Assembly: GCA_016713425.1 (NCBI GenBank)
Contig: JADJPE010000005.1
Span: forward strand, 2,976,001-3,040,000
Reading direction: 5' to 3'
Source: Deltaproteobacteria bacterium
Lineage (GTDB): Bacteria > Myxococcota > Kuafuiibacteriia > Kuafuiibacteriales > Kuafuiibacteriaceae
DNA: 64,000 bases
Part shown: positions 9,787 to 20,936 of the stretch, piece by piece
Layout: each line of letters opens with the position of its first letter
Position numbering within the stretch: position 1 is the first letter of the stretch
The notes under the pieces: generated by a model
Database searches by the model: none
Told to the model about the DNA's origin: nothing
The model's input: only the letters and a program-made list of their open reading frames with translations
Made by a program: the position numbers and the translations under genes

Positions 9787-12031
9787 TGGGGCCGGTGCAC
9801 AAAAAAGGACACGAACTGCGTCCGACCGAGTCGCCGTCGGACTACGGGGACATCTCCTCCGATCCGATCGCCGCGCTTCGTCGGCTATCGGTCTTTCGTG
9901 ATCTAACCGACGCCGAGGTGGATCGCCTCGCGGCGTCGGTCGAGGTGACTCGCCTCCCACAAGACCGAATCGTTCCGCGGGGTGGGCACGACGGCGAAGC
10001 TCCGGCCTATTTATTCCTCCTCAAGGGCAAGGTCGCCTTTGGGGAGTTCAATCCCGGTACGGTGCCCGGCCCGCCCAACCCGAAGCGACGCGCGACGCCG
10101 ACGATGCAGGTGGCCCATCGGATCGTGGCCTTGTTCGACACTCAAGACTTCTTCACGAATGAGCACGTCTCTCACGCGCGAAGCGAAGATGGCGTCAAGC
10201 GGGAGATGGCGCTGTTTACGTGTGTGCACTGCGTCTTCTTGAAGATCCCGGCCGCCACGATGCAAGAAATCTTGCGCGATCTCCCGGCCGTCCAGTCGGC
10301 GGTCGACGTCATTGCCCAGGAGTCTTACTACCGGCAGGAGTTCTTGAAGCTCGAGGGCCGCGCCGATCTCTTCGACTTCTATGTTCGAGAGGGCTTCGAG
10401 TACGCGAAGGCGATCAAAGTCATTCAAACCGACAAGTGCATCGATTGCGACGAGTGTGTCAAAGCGTGTGAAGATCGCCATGGTGTCGCGCGCATCGAGC
10501 GGTTCGGTCCTCGCCGCGGTCTCTTGCAGTTCACGCTCAACTGCCGGACCTGTGAGGACGCACGCTGCATCGATGTCTGTGCCTTTGACGCCATTGGCTA
10601 CGACGAGGACTCCGAAGTCATCGTCTACGACAACTGTGTCGGCTGTACGAAGTGTGCAAAATCGTGTCCCCACGAGGCCATTCAGATGGTCGACATCGTC
10701 GAAGCTGCCGGTGCTGCCGGTGCTGCCGGTGCCGCCGGTGCCGCCGGCGCAGCGGCCGCAAAGGGTGCCGCCTCTGGGGCGAAATCCGGTCGCGGAGATG
10801 GACGGTCGGGTGGGGGAGATGTCGCCGATGGCGCGCCCGATTTGGTCCAGTTGGCACGCGGCAAGGCTGGGACACGGGTCGCGAAGGGCGAGGAGAAGGC
10901 TCCGCGCAAGAAGGCGAAGCGTATCGCCAACAAGTGCGACCACTGCTTCGGCTATGCCGATATGGCGTGCATCAGCGCGTGTCCGACCGGCGCGATCATC
11001 CAGATCGACCCCCGCTCGTTGTTTCGACGTGATGGAGGGCTCATCGAGCGCGCCGAGCAATACTTCGACCCCGCGCCGTTCGAATATGGATATTCGGACA
11101 CCACCAAGACCCAAGGGGTGCGCGCGATGCACGCGCTCTTTGTCCTCACGGCGCTCGGCGTTGCGGCCTGCATCTTCGAGTTCGTCGTTCGCAAGACCGA
11201 TCCTTCGCTTTCCCTCTTTCGTGCGTTGATGGCGATTGTCTCGGGAGCCCACTCGATGGCGCGTCTGGGGGCGGGGCCCGAGCTCGTTTACACAGCCGTC
11301 AGCGGGATGGGGCGATGGATGGGATACATCGGCGCCGGCATGATGACCGTTTCGGCGCTCTACACGATGCGGCTTCACGTGCCCGGCCTTCGACGGGTGG
11401 GGAGCGCGAAGACTTGGTTCGATTTCCACGTCGTTTTCGGGCTCGCCGGGCCGATCTTGTCGCTTCTACACACGAATCTCAACATCTTCGATCCCAACAA
11501 GTGGCTCCACGCGGCCCTGTGGTGGTCGATCGCCTCGATCGTCTTCTCGGGGTTGGTGGGCCGCTTTCTTTACACGCTCATTCCCAGGCTCGAGACGGCG
11601 ACGCGCCGCGAACAGAAGCGCCTCGACGATGGAATCCAACAGGTGGCCGATCAGTGGGCGTCGATGACCGTCAGTGCCAACGTCTTGTCGCAGTTCTTGA
11701 AGGCGCAAGAGAAGACGCAGGACCGTCGGGCCCAAGGCGGGGCGGGTTCCGCGAGTGGCGAGAGCGCGTTAGGCTTCATGGTGTCGATGGCCTGGTCGGG
11801 CCTCCTGCGCCTTCAGGCGAGAATTGCACTTCGCTTTCGAACGATGAAGACGATGCAGAACGCAAAGCTTCGATCGGCGACGCTTCGACTCATGGGTCAG
11901 CGAGCGGTCATCGAGGGTCGGATGCAGTTTTACGGCGTGGCCAAGCGACTTCTTGCGAAGTGGCGGACCATTCATATCGGACTTTCGATCGTGATGTTCA
12001 TTCTGCTCATCGCGCACGTCGCGTTGTCCGT

Positions 12032-12050
<19 letters not shown>
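9786..12050 (+). CDS. Fusion: cyclic-nucleotide-binding domain, four Fe-S cluster motifs and membrane domain
   Basis: 754 residues, ATG overlapping the upstream TGA by one base. Residues about 30-175 look like a cNMP-binding (Crp/Fnr-type) sensor domain. Residues 218-400 carry four cysteine groups in the order found in DmsB/NrfC/PsrB-type ferredoxin subunits: C218-C221-C224-C228, C253-C256-C261-C265, C284-C287-C290-C294, and CDHCFGYADMACISAC at about 383-398. An Ala/Gly repeat and a Lys-rich linker split clusters three and four. The C-terminal 300 residues have several membrane helices with His residues in or near them (FHVVFGLAGPILSLLHTNL, IHIGLSIVMFILLIAHVAL), compatible with heme or quinone chemistry. 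Inference: a ligand-gated electron-transfer protein at the membrane. It converges on the next gene with a 19-bp 3' overlap. Confidence 0.85.
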
Positions 12051-12805
<755 letters not shown>

Positions 12806-12938
12806 GCCGATGAAGCTAGTACGGCCGACGCGAATGGGGAATCACGACCGCGCTCACGATGGACATACCCGTCGAGTAGTCCTAAGAGAAAGGGGTCGTG
12901 GCCAGGAATGGTCGTTCCGCGCGCTGGTGAGGCCTCAG

Positions 12939-14141
12939 GTGAATGAGCTGGTAAAGATGGCGCTCAAGTCGCTGGCGGGTAATCTGCTGCGTACGGGCCT
13001 GACCGTCCTCGGCCTCATGATCGGTGTTGCCGCGTTTATCGCGATGGTGAGCTTTGGGCAGGGGGCTCGCTCGTCGGTGCTTGGTCAGTTTGAGAAGCTC
13101 GGCGTCAACATGATCAGCGTCTCCCGGGCGGGGGCTCGCCCGGGAGGCCGCCCGCCCAGTCCACTGACCGATCAGGATGTGGATGCGCTCTTGGCTGAAT
13201 CCGAGATGTTCGAGCTGGCAGTACCCGTTGCCTCCATGGGGACGTATGTCACCTGGGAGGGACGCCAGCATGTCACGACGATTCGCGCATCGGGGCCGGG
13301 TTTTGCTCAGATCAACGACTGGTTGAGCACGAGCGGCGGAATGTTCGACGCTCTGGATGTCAGTCAGCGAGCCAAGGTGTGTGTCCTGGGGGCGACCCCC
13401 GCGAAGATGTTGTTTGGCGCGATCGATCCGGTGGGCGAGGTCATCGAGGTTCATGGCGTGTTGCGCTGCCGAGTGATTGGCGTCTTGGCGCCCAAAGGGG
13501 TGGCGACCTCAGGACGCGACCTCGACGACATCATTGTCATGCCCGCCTCGACCTTCTTTGCGCACATCGCGGGAACGCCCCCAGAGTACTGGAGCATGGA
13601 TATTCGCCCCCGGGCTCGTGTCTCCCGGGAAGTGGCACGGGCGGTCATCATCGATACGCTCCGGCATACGCATGGGCTGGAGCCGGGCACGGAAGACGAC
13701 TTCAACGTGAAAAGCAATGATGATGCCATCAAGGTGGCGCGGGAAGTCTCGGCGATCTTGACTCGACTGCTCGCGGGCATCGCAGCCGTCTCGCTGCTGG
13801 TGGGTGGGATCGGGATCATGAATATCCAGCTGGTGTCCGTCGCGGAGCGGACGCAGGAGATCGGCATTCGTGCCGCCATCGGCGCGTCACCGGCTCAGAT
13901 CATGCGGCAGTTCTTGGTCGAAGCCGTCGTGCTTGCGATGGTCGGTACCCTCCTCGGGGCCCTCCTCGGGGCCGCGATTTCATTGGCGGTGGCCTACGCG
14001 ATGCACTGGCCGGTGACCATCCCGACCGGTGCTATGACTGCGGCCACGGTGTTTGGCGCGGGGGTTGGGGTGTTTTTCGGCTTCCTGCCCGCGCGTCGGG
14101 CAGCGCAGCTTGATCCGATCGTCGCCCTGCGGCGCGAGTAG
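12939..14141 (+). CDS. MacB-like ABC transporter permease (FtsX family)
   Basis: About 400 residues from GTG 12,939; GTG 12,927 and ATG 12,810 are alternative in-frame starts, but the upstream part lacks family character. One membrane helix near the N-terminus (LLRTGLTVLGLMIGVAAFIAMVSFG) is followed by a large periplasmic MacB_PCD-like domain (about residues 45-260) and three C-terminal helices, with the FtsX motif VAERTQEIGIRAAIGASPAQIMRQFLVEA. This is the 4-helix MacB topology of mechanotransmission exporters. It lies about 20 bp upstream of the adaptor gene and divergent from the ATPase gene. Confidence 0.9.
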   Translation: MNELVKMALKSLAGNLLRTGLTVLGLMIGVAAFIAMVSFGQGARSSVLGQFEKLGVNMISVSRAGARPGGRPPSPLTDQDVDALLAESEMFELAVPVASMGTYVTWEGRQHVTTIRASGPGFAQINDWLSTSGGMFDALDVSQRAKVCVLGATPAKMLFGAIDPVGEVIEVHGVLRCRVIGVLAPKGVATSGRDLDDIIVMPASTFFAHIAGTPPEYWSMDIRPRARVSREVARAVIIDTLRHTHGLEPGTEDDFNVKSNDDAIKVAREVSAILTRLLAGIAAVSLLVGGIGIMNIQLVSVAERTQEIGIRAAIGASPAQIMRQFLVEAVVLAMVGTLLGALLGAAISLAVAYAMHWPVTIPTGAMTAATVFGAGVGVFFGFLPARRAAQLDPIVALRRE

Positions 14142-14160
14142 ATGGCGTTGGGGGCTTGCA

Positions 14161-15372
14161 GTGCCGGTTATTCGTTCTATGCTCCTGGATATGGCGACGC
14201 CGGGTAGGTTGCGCTGGATGCGATGGGCGTTGCTCTTCCTTCTCGCGATCGGTTCGATCGGCGTATTGGTTCGCGCCGTTCAGCCCGGACGCGATGGCGA
14301 AGCGCCGCTTTACCGAACCAGCATCGTCGAGCGGCGCGAGGTGATTCAAACGGTCGAGGCGACGGGGCGTCTTCGGCCGCGCGACCTTGCGGTCGTCATT
14401 GCGCCCGTCGCAGGTCGACTTGCGTCGGTGGAGGTCGCGGTCCGCGATGTCGTGGCGGCGGGTCAGCGATTGGCGCGTATCGAGGCGACAAACCTTTCGC
14501 ACGATGTCCGGCGCTCGCGGGCTGCGGTCGCGGCTGCGCGCGGCGGCGTTGTCGAGGCTGAGGCCACTCTGCGTGACGCGAAACGTGTTCATGAACGATC
14601 CAAGGTGTTGGCGCAACGAGGTCAGATGAGCGAGACGGCGCGTGATTCGGCGGCTACGGCTTCCTCGCGCGCCGAGGCGGCGCTGACCGTCGCCCGCGCG
14701 AAGCTTGCTGAAGCGCTCGAGGTGTTGTCGGCGGCCGAGTACGCCGAAACGCAACTCGAGGTCCGAGCGCCGCGCGGGGGCGTGGTGCTTGAGGTTCCTT
14801 CGCAGCTCGGCGCGGCTGTCTCGCCGGCCGGCCCCGTGTTGTTCACGGTCTCGGCGCCGCTCGACGTGCTGCGTCTTGACGCCTCGGTGGGCGAGGCCGA
14901 CATTGGCGCTCTTCGCGTGGGCCAGGCGGCGCGATTCGAGGTGCAGGCGTTTCCCAAGGAGACGTTCGAGGCACGAGTCGAGACCATTGGCGTCATGGCA
15001 ACGCCCGGACAAGGCGTCCCCACGTATCCGGTGACGCTCACGGTCGCGAACTCCGATGGCCGATTGCTTCCTGGTATGAGTGCAGCCGTTCGCTTCGAGG
15101 TCGCCCGCGTGCCGAACGCGATCGCCGTCAAAGACGCCGCGCTTCGGTTTCAGCCCTCTGACGCGTCGCGTGTCTCTCCGCGGAGTCGTGTGTTCAAGAT
15201 GGGCGCGGATGGAACGTTGGAGGCGGTCGACGTTGCCGTCGGCCTTTCGGATGGCGTGTGGGTCGAAGTCCATCCTGCGGACACCTCGCGTCTCAATGCA
15301 GGCGATCAGGTCGCGGTCGGATATCTGACCGGCGATGCGCGCAGCGGCCCGGGGCTGAAGATCGGTGGATAG
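14161..15372 (+). CDS. Periplasmic adaptor (MacA/HlyD-type membrane-fusion protein)
   Basis: About 403 residues. GTG 14,161 is preferred because GGGGG sits about 6 nt upstream; ATG 14,179 and 14,191 are alternatives. An N-terminal membrane anchor (LLFLLAIGSIGVLVRAV) is followed by a lipoyl-like half-motif (VIAPVAGRLASVEVAVRDVVAAGQRLARIE), an Ala/Glu/Arg-rich alpha-helical hairpin with a QRGQMSETARD turn, the second lipoyl half (LEVRAPRGGVVLEVPSQLGAAVSPAGPVLFTV), a beta-barrel and a membrane-proximal domain. In MacAB systems this protein joins the permease to an outer-membrane TolC channel. It is downstream of, and probably co-transcribed with, the permease gene. Confidence 0.92.
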   Translation: MPVIRSMLLDMATPGRLRWMRWALLFLLAIGSIGVLVRAVQPGRDGEAPLYRTSIVERREVIQTVEATGRLRPRDLAVVIAPVAGRLASVEVAVRDVVAAGQRLARIEATNLSHDVRRSRAAVAAARGGVVEAEATLRDAKRVHERSKVLAQRGQMSETARDSAATASSRAEAALTVARAKLAEALEVLSAAEYAETQLEVRAPRGGVVLEVPSQLGAAVSPAGPVLFTVSAPLDVLRLDASVGEADIGALRVGQAARFEVQAFPKETFEARVETIGVMATPGQGVPTYPVTLTVANSDGRLLPGMSAAVRFEVARVPNAIAVKDAALRFQPSDASRVSPRSRVFKMGADGTLEAVDVAVGLSDGVWVEVHPADTSRLNAGDQVAVGYLTGDARSGPGLKIGG

Positions 15373-15410
15373 GCACCCGGAGTTATCGCCGACTGGTGAC
15401 CGCCTGCCGA

Positions 15411-16259
15411 CTACGAGTCTCGCCAGTCCAATTTGAACGAGCGAATAGGCTCTCCACCTTTGAGGATCCTGAACTCGTAGACGCCCGAAGGTGGGTACCG
15501 GTTGATGAAGATGCCGTCGGCCAGCGAGAAACCAAGGCGCGCGTTGTTCCCGTCTGGGCCGGTGTTTCCTGAGAACTCGAGGAGATGGTTGCGGGCGTCG
15601 GCGGGCAAAAAGTCGCTGTCGACGCGCATGTCCATTTTCTCAAGAATCTCTTGCCGCTTGGCACGGTCTTCAACGCCGGCGAGTGGGCTCAGTTCGGGCG
15701 CAAAGACTTCGAGGTCAAAACGGAGGTTGCCCGGGGCACCGAAAGTGTATGAGTCGAAACGAACGGTGTCGCCGTCGTTCAGGGGCGTTGGCGACTGACC
15801 GGTTCCCTGGATCCGCGTTGCCACGACCGGACCGACCCAACCGATTCCGTGCTCGTCCACTCGGCCGACATCGTAAACGCGAGTGTTGTTGCCGTAAGTT
15901 TGAAATTGGATGCTCTCGGTGCCCGCGGTGGGCCCGGAAACTTGCGCCGACCAAGCAAAGCCCTTTCCCAGGAGCGCGGGAACGTCGACGTGCGCGGCGC
16001 CAACGTCGACGCTGAGGCTATGGAGGTCCATGTGACTTCGGGTCGTGCCTTGGTACTGGGCGGGGGCTGCAGCCCACGCGCCCTGTCCGGTCAGGGGGAA
16101 GTATCCCGTCACCTGCTCCATACCGTCGAAGTCGGGCCGACTTCCTCGGATCGCTGCGTCATTCACCGCGATGTGTGCCGTGAGCGCGGCATGTCCATCT
16201 GGGCGCGTGTATAAGAAGGCCTTGGAGGTCGATGCAGCGTCGCTGAGTATCTTCGCCAT
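15411..16259 (-). CDS. Hypothetical protein, no family recognised
   Basis: 282 residues from ATG 16,259 with AGGA about 7 nt upstream. No signal peptide or membrane helix is evident. The sequence is rich in Gly, Asp, Phe and beta-prone segments (DTVRFDSYTFGAPGNLRFDLEVFAPEL; GVYEFRILKGGEPIRSFKLDW at the end), which suggests an all-beta domain, possibly binding sugar or protein. The codon pattern and convergent placement against the adaptor gene support a real gene. I cannot assign a function. Confidence 0.7.
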   Translation of the reverse strand: MAKILSDAASTSKAFLYTRPDGHAALTAHIAVNDAAIRGSRPDFDGMEQVTGYFPLTGQGAWAAAPAQYQGTTRSHMDLHSLSVDVGAAHVDVPALLGKGFAWSAQVSGPTAGTESIQFQTYGNNTRVYDVGRVDEHGIGWVGPVVATRIQGTGQSPTPLNDGDTVRFDSYTFGAPGNLRFDLEVFAPELSPLAGVEDRAKRQEILEKMDMRVDSDFLPADARNHLLEFSGNTGPDGNNARLGFSLADGIFINRYPPSGVYEFRILKGGEPIRSFKLDWRDS

Positions 16260-16339
16260 GGTGATCCTGCATATCGGCGATTTGCGCGTCGCGTTGCGCC
16301 CTCTTCACGTTGAATTTCCGCGCGGTGAAGTGTTTGGCA

Positions 16340-17503
16340 TCATTTGAGCTGTTCGATGGCCTCTCGGAAGCGGTGGGCCAGCGCTCGCCAGTCGTAGGCC
16401 TCAGCGAGCGTACGGGCGGCGGCCGCCCGCGCGTCGGCGCGTTGCATCTCGGAGGGGCCGCCCGGCGCTAACGCCGTGAGAAGTGCCCGCGCGAACGAGT
16501 CACTGTCTTCCGCGGCCAGGTAGTGGGTTTCGGGGTGCACGTCGAAGCCGCGCACACCCACGCGTGTGGCGACCAAAGGTACGCCGGCGGCGAGGGCTTC
16601 GAGCAACTTCAAAGACGAGCCCGCGCCATGGAAGAGTGGGAACGCATAGGCGCGCGCGGTATCGAGATAGGGGCCAACGGAGGCGACGGTTCCCGTGACG
16701 TCTACGCGCTCGCTCTGGAGGGCACGGACTTGGCGGCTCGGATTCGCCCCGCACAACACGAGACGTGCGTCGGGGCGTGAGGCCCAAACTTTGGGCATGA
16801 TCTCGTGCGCCAACATCAGCGCCGCGCGCTCGTTGGGCGGATGATTCATCAACCCGACAAACAGAATATGGGCACCTGTTCGCATTCTCGGCGGTCGGAA
16901 CTGAATGCGACCCAGGTCGACGCCATTGGGGATGATTATGGGCGACTGTTCACGGGCTCCTTCGATCAACTGCGCATCTTCGCGGGTGACGCTCACGACT
17001 TGAGTTGCCCGACGCCACTGAGACTGCTCCCATATCTCGAGACGCGCGACTTCGCGGCGGTCCAAGGACGACAAAGGGCCTCGAGCCGACAAGCGATCTC
17101 TGAGGTACGCGCTCTCGATGTTGTGCTCGTCGAGGAGCCACGGCAGACCGGCGGTCGATGCGACGCGCGCGGCGTGAACATGTTCGACCCAGACGGCGTC
17201 GAAGGCGCACTCTGCATGAAGACGTGCGAACGCGCGTTTCGAGGCACCGGTGACCCCGTTTCGGACGCGCGCGGGGAGGCGAAGGCCAGGCACAAACGCA
17301 AATGGCGCTGGGCCGACATGAAAGGATGCGAACATGCGCAGTGCCTCTTTGACCGAATCCTGGCCCAGTTCTTTGCGCGACGCCGTCGCAAAGAGGTGCA
17401 CTTCGTGCGCCGCAGAGACCGTGGTGGCCAAATGGTGCGCTCGGATCCGACCTCCGGTCATCGGAGGTTCGGGCAAGTAGGGTGTGAAGAGCGCAAGCCT
17501 CAT
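16340..17503 (-). CDS. GT4-type glycosyltransferase
   Basis: 387 residues from ATG 17,503, where the fold begins (MRLALFTPYLPEPPMTGGRIRAHHLA, a nucleotide-sugar transferase N-terminus). Other motifs are LLDEHNIESAYLRDR, IIIPNGVDL at the domain linker, ILFVGLMNHPPNERAALML starting the second Rossmann domain, and FHGAGSSLKLLEALAAGVPLVATRVGVRG, the GT4 donor-binding E(X)7E-like region. It resembles glycosyltransferases of exopolysaccharide or surface-glycan clusters (the PEP-CTERM-associated sugar transferase style). Acceptor and donor are unknown. It is divergent from a DUF6492-like gene 178 bp away. Confidence 0.9.
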   Translation of the reverse strand: MRLALFTPYLPEPPMTGGRIRAHHLATTVSAAHEVHLFATASRKELGQDSVKEALRMFASFHVGPAPFAFVPGLRLPARVRNGVTGASKRAFARLHAECAFDAVWVEHVHAARVASTAGLPWLLDEHNIESAYLRDRLSARGPLSSLDRREVARLEIWEQSQWRRATQVVSVTREDAQLIEGAREQSPIIIPNGVDLGRIQFRPPRMRTGAHILFVGLMNHPPNERAALMLAHEIMPKVWASRPDARLVLCGANPSRQVRALQSERVDVTGTVASVGPYLDTARAYAFPLFHGAGSSLKLLEALAAGVPLVATRVGVRGFDVHPETHYLAAEDSDSFARALLTALAPGGPSEMQRADARAAAARTLAEAYDWRALAHRFREAIEQLK

Positions 17504-17681
17504 GATCGTGCCGCCACGTTTTGAACGACCTCTGCGGTCGCTTTGGTCGCCCGGTTCTCTAAACTCGTACGTGCGACGACGCGCGGGAGACCGCCGCTCA
17601 TGGCGTCGCCGGTAACAGCCAGCCCGTACGTCGTCAATGCGCTTGTCGGAGACCGTCGTGGCGTGCTGAGTTCCGAACACC
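17504..17681. promoter_or_regulatory. Divergent intergenic region, presumed promoters
   Basis: This 178-bp gap separates two divergently read genes (glycosyltransferase and DUF6492-like), so it must hold a promoter for each. I see no convincing -35/-10 pair or operator. Confidence 0.3.
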
Positions 17682-18572
17682 ATGGACGCTGTGCTTCCGT
17701 TGGCAGCCCGAGATGTGCCTCGCGCCCAGATTCTGCTCGCGTCCCTCCGGCGGCGCTTTGAGGGCTTGGGGACCCTCTTCGTCGTCGCACCCAGCGCCCA
17801 CCTGGACGAGGTCGAGCGGGGACTTGGCGGATCCGAGGGGCTCCGGCTCGAGTTCCTCTCTGACGACGTGGTCGTCCCGGAGTTTGCTGTCCTTCCCGGC
17901 ATCCGCGGGTGGTACAAGCAGCAACTCATCAAGCTCGCCATCGCGGAGCGGGTTGCGTCTCCGTTCTACGTCACGCTCGATGCGGACGTCGTGCTTACGC
18001 GAGGCGTTTCGCCTGAGCGATTGTGTCCGAACAGTCGGGCGCCATGTTTCGTCATCGAGGCAGATCTTCATCCAGGCTGGTACGCGCGCACGGCGCGGCT
18101 CATCGAGCGGCCCCTTCGGCAGAAGGGCATTGTCCACAACGTGACACCCGCTGTGCTCGCCAAAGCCGGCGTTGGTTTTCTGATCGATCACTTCGAAGAG
18201 CGGTGGAAAGAGCGGCGATGGGCCCGGGGTGCCCGCGCGTGGCGCCAGCGGTGGGCGCATCTTCGGTTCCGGGGGCGGGCGGAGCTGGCCGGATGGCGGC
18301 TTTTTCTTGCCGCCGGAATGCACTGGACGGAGTACGCGCTCTACTACAGCTTCCTCGAAGCGTACGATTTGTTTGACCGCTTTCATGAGCGGGTGACGAC
18401 CTGCGTCTACGACGTGGACCGTTCCGTCTGGAAAGCAGGTGCGCGTTCGTTTGATGAGTGGTCTCCGAAGGCCCTGTTCGACGGGGAAGGACCGCCCTAC
18501 TTCGTCGTACTGCAGTCGAACACTCAGCTTCCTGCGCCGCTGATTTGGGAGAAGCTCGCAGGCTATCTCTAG
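17682..18572 (+). CDS. DUF6492-family putative glycosyltransferase-like protein
   Basis: 296 residues. The N-terminus (MDAVLPLAARDVPRAQILLASLRRRF) and the segment GWYKQQLIKLAIAERVASPFYVTLDADVV, with a DAD metal-binding motif, resemble the GT-A-like fold of DUF6492 proteins found in polysaccharide loci. A later Trp/Tyr-rich part (AAGMHWTEYALYYSFLEAYDLFDRFH) matches the family C-terminal half. Activity is unproven for the family; a sugar-transfer role is inferred from the fold and the neighbouring GT4 gene. It converges on the terminator and groEL. Confidence 0.75.
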   Translation: MDAVLPLAARDVPRAQILLASLRRRFEGLGTLFVVAPSAHLDEVERGLGGSEGLRLEFLSDDVVVPEFAVLPGIRGWYKQQLIKLAIAERVASPFYVTLDADVVLTRGVSPERLCPNSRAPCFVIEADLHPGWYARTARLIERPLRQKGIVHNVTPAVLAKAGVGFLIDHFEERWKERRWARGARAWRQRWAHLRFRGRAELAGWRLFLAAGMHWTEYALYYSFLEAYDLFDRFHERVTTCVYDVDRSVWKAGARSFDEWSPKALFDGEGPPYFVVLQSNTQLPAPLIWEKLAGYL

Positions 18573-18647
18573 CTTCCTAGCTTCTGGCCAGCTTCTGGCC
18601 AGGTGAAACCGAAGACCCTCGTCGGGCGGCTTGTGACCACCAAATAG

Positions 18648-18683
18648 AAAACCCCGCGACCTCCGAAGAGGGCGCGGGGTTTT
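18648..18683. terminator. Bidirectional rho-independent terminator
   Basis: A perfect 11-bp stem, AAAACCCCGCG (18,648-18,658) with CGCGGGGTTTT (18,673-18,683), has a T-run on either strand after the GC stem. It lies between the convergent DUF6492-like gene and groEL and can terminate both. Confidence 0.88.
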
Positions 18684-18722
18684 CGTGCTGGGCTACCTGA
18701 ATGGCCCGAGCGAACGGGGCGA

Positions 18723-20390
<1,668 letters not shown>

Positions 20391-20490
20391 TTATCTCTCC
20401 ATCAAGGATCAGATTTGAATTGTGAATCTGGTCTCAGATCGTTTGACCCCCGGCCATGCAGAGGCCTTAGGTCGCATCTATGTTCGAGCC

Positions 20491-20781
20491 CTATTCGAGG
20501 ACGCCGAGGACTTCGTCCTCGCGGAGGATGATGTGCTCGTCACCCTCGATCTTGATCTCGGTGCCGCTGTACTTCCCGAAGAGGATGCGGTCGCCGACCT
20601 TTACCTCAAGCGCACGGACCTTGCCGTCCTCGAGCGTCTTGCCATTGCCAACGGCGATGACTTTGCCTTCAATGGGTTTCTCTTTGGCGGAGTCGGGGAT
20701 GATGATGCCACCCTTGGATTTCTCCTCGGCCTCCTGCCGCTTGACCAATAGCCGATCGTGAAGTGGACGAAACTTGGTCAT
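20491..20781 (-). CDS. groES: Co-chaperonin GroES (Cpn10)
   Basis: 96 residues, normal length. It starts [41 protein letters not shown], which includes the mobile loop (KGGIIIP) that docks on GroEL, and ends with the dome and base strands ([35 protein letters not shown]). It is the first gene of the groESL pair. Confidence 0.98.
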   Translation of the reverse strand: MTKFRPLHDRLLVKRQEAEEKSKGGIIIPDSAKEKPIEGKVIAVGNGKTLEDGKVRALEVKVGDRILFGKYSGTEIKIEGDEHIILREDEVLGVLE

Positions 20782-20870
20782 CTCTTCAGTTCTCCTTGCT
20801 TGCTTGCTTCCCTAAGTATCGGAAATAACAAATTTATCACCGGAGAATTAGCCACCCACACGGGTTGGCT
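20782..20870 (-). promoter_or_regulatory. Upstream region of groESL, no CIRCE element seen
   Basis: This gap upstream of groES has an AT-rich core (about 20,813-20,850) that stands out from the high-GC surroundings and is the likely promoter area. I looked for the HrcA operator CIRCE (TTAGCACTC-N9-GAGTGCTAA) and for sigma-32-type boxes and found neither. A loose AGCCA/TGGCT inverted pair around 20,850-20,871 is the only symmetric motif. Confidence 0.4.
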
Positions 20871-20936
20871 GCCAGCGACGCGACCTTTTCTTATCACCGG
20901 CAGGTGGTCGTCAAGCAGCTTTTCGACGTCGCAAAA

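Noticed and set aside
10011..11429. 472-residue open frame opposite the Fe-S fusion gene
   Set aside because: No recognisable domain, while the plus strand encodes four complete cysteine groups.
20782..20936. Possible CIRCE operator upstream of groES
   Set aside because: No TTAGCACTC-N9-GAGTGCTAA match, only a weak AGCCA/TGGCT pair.
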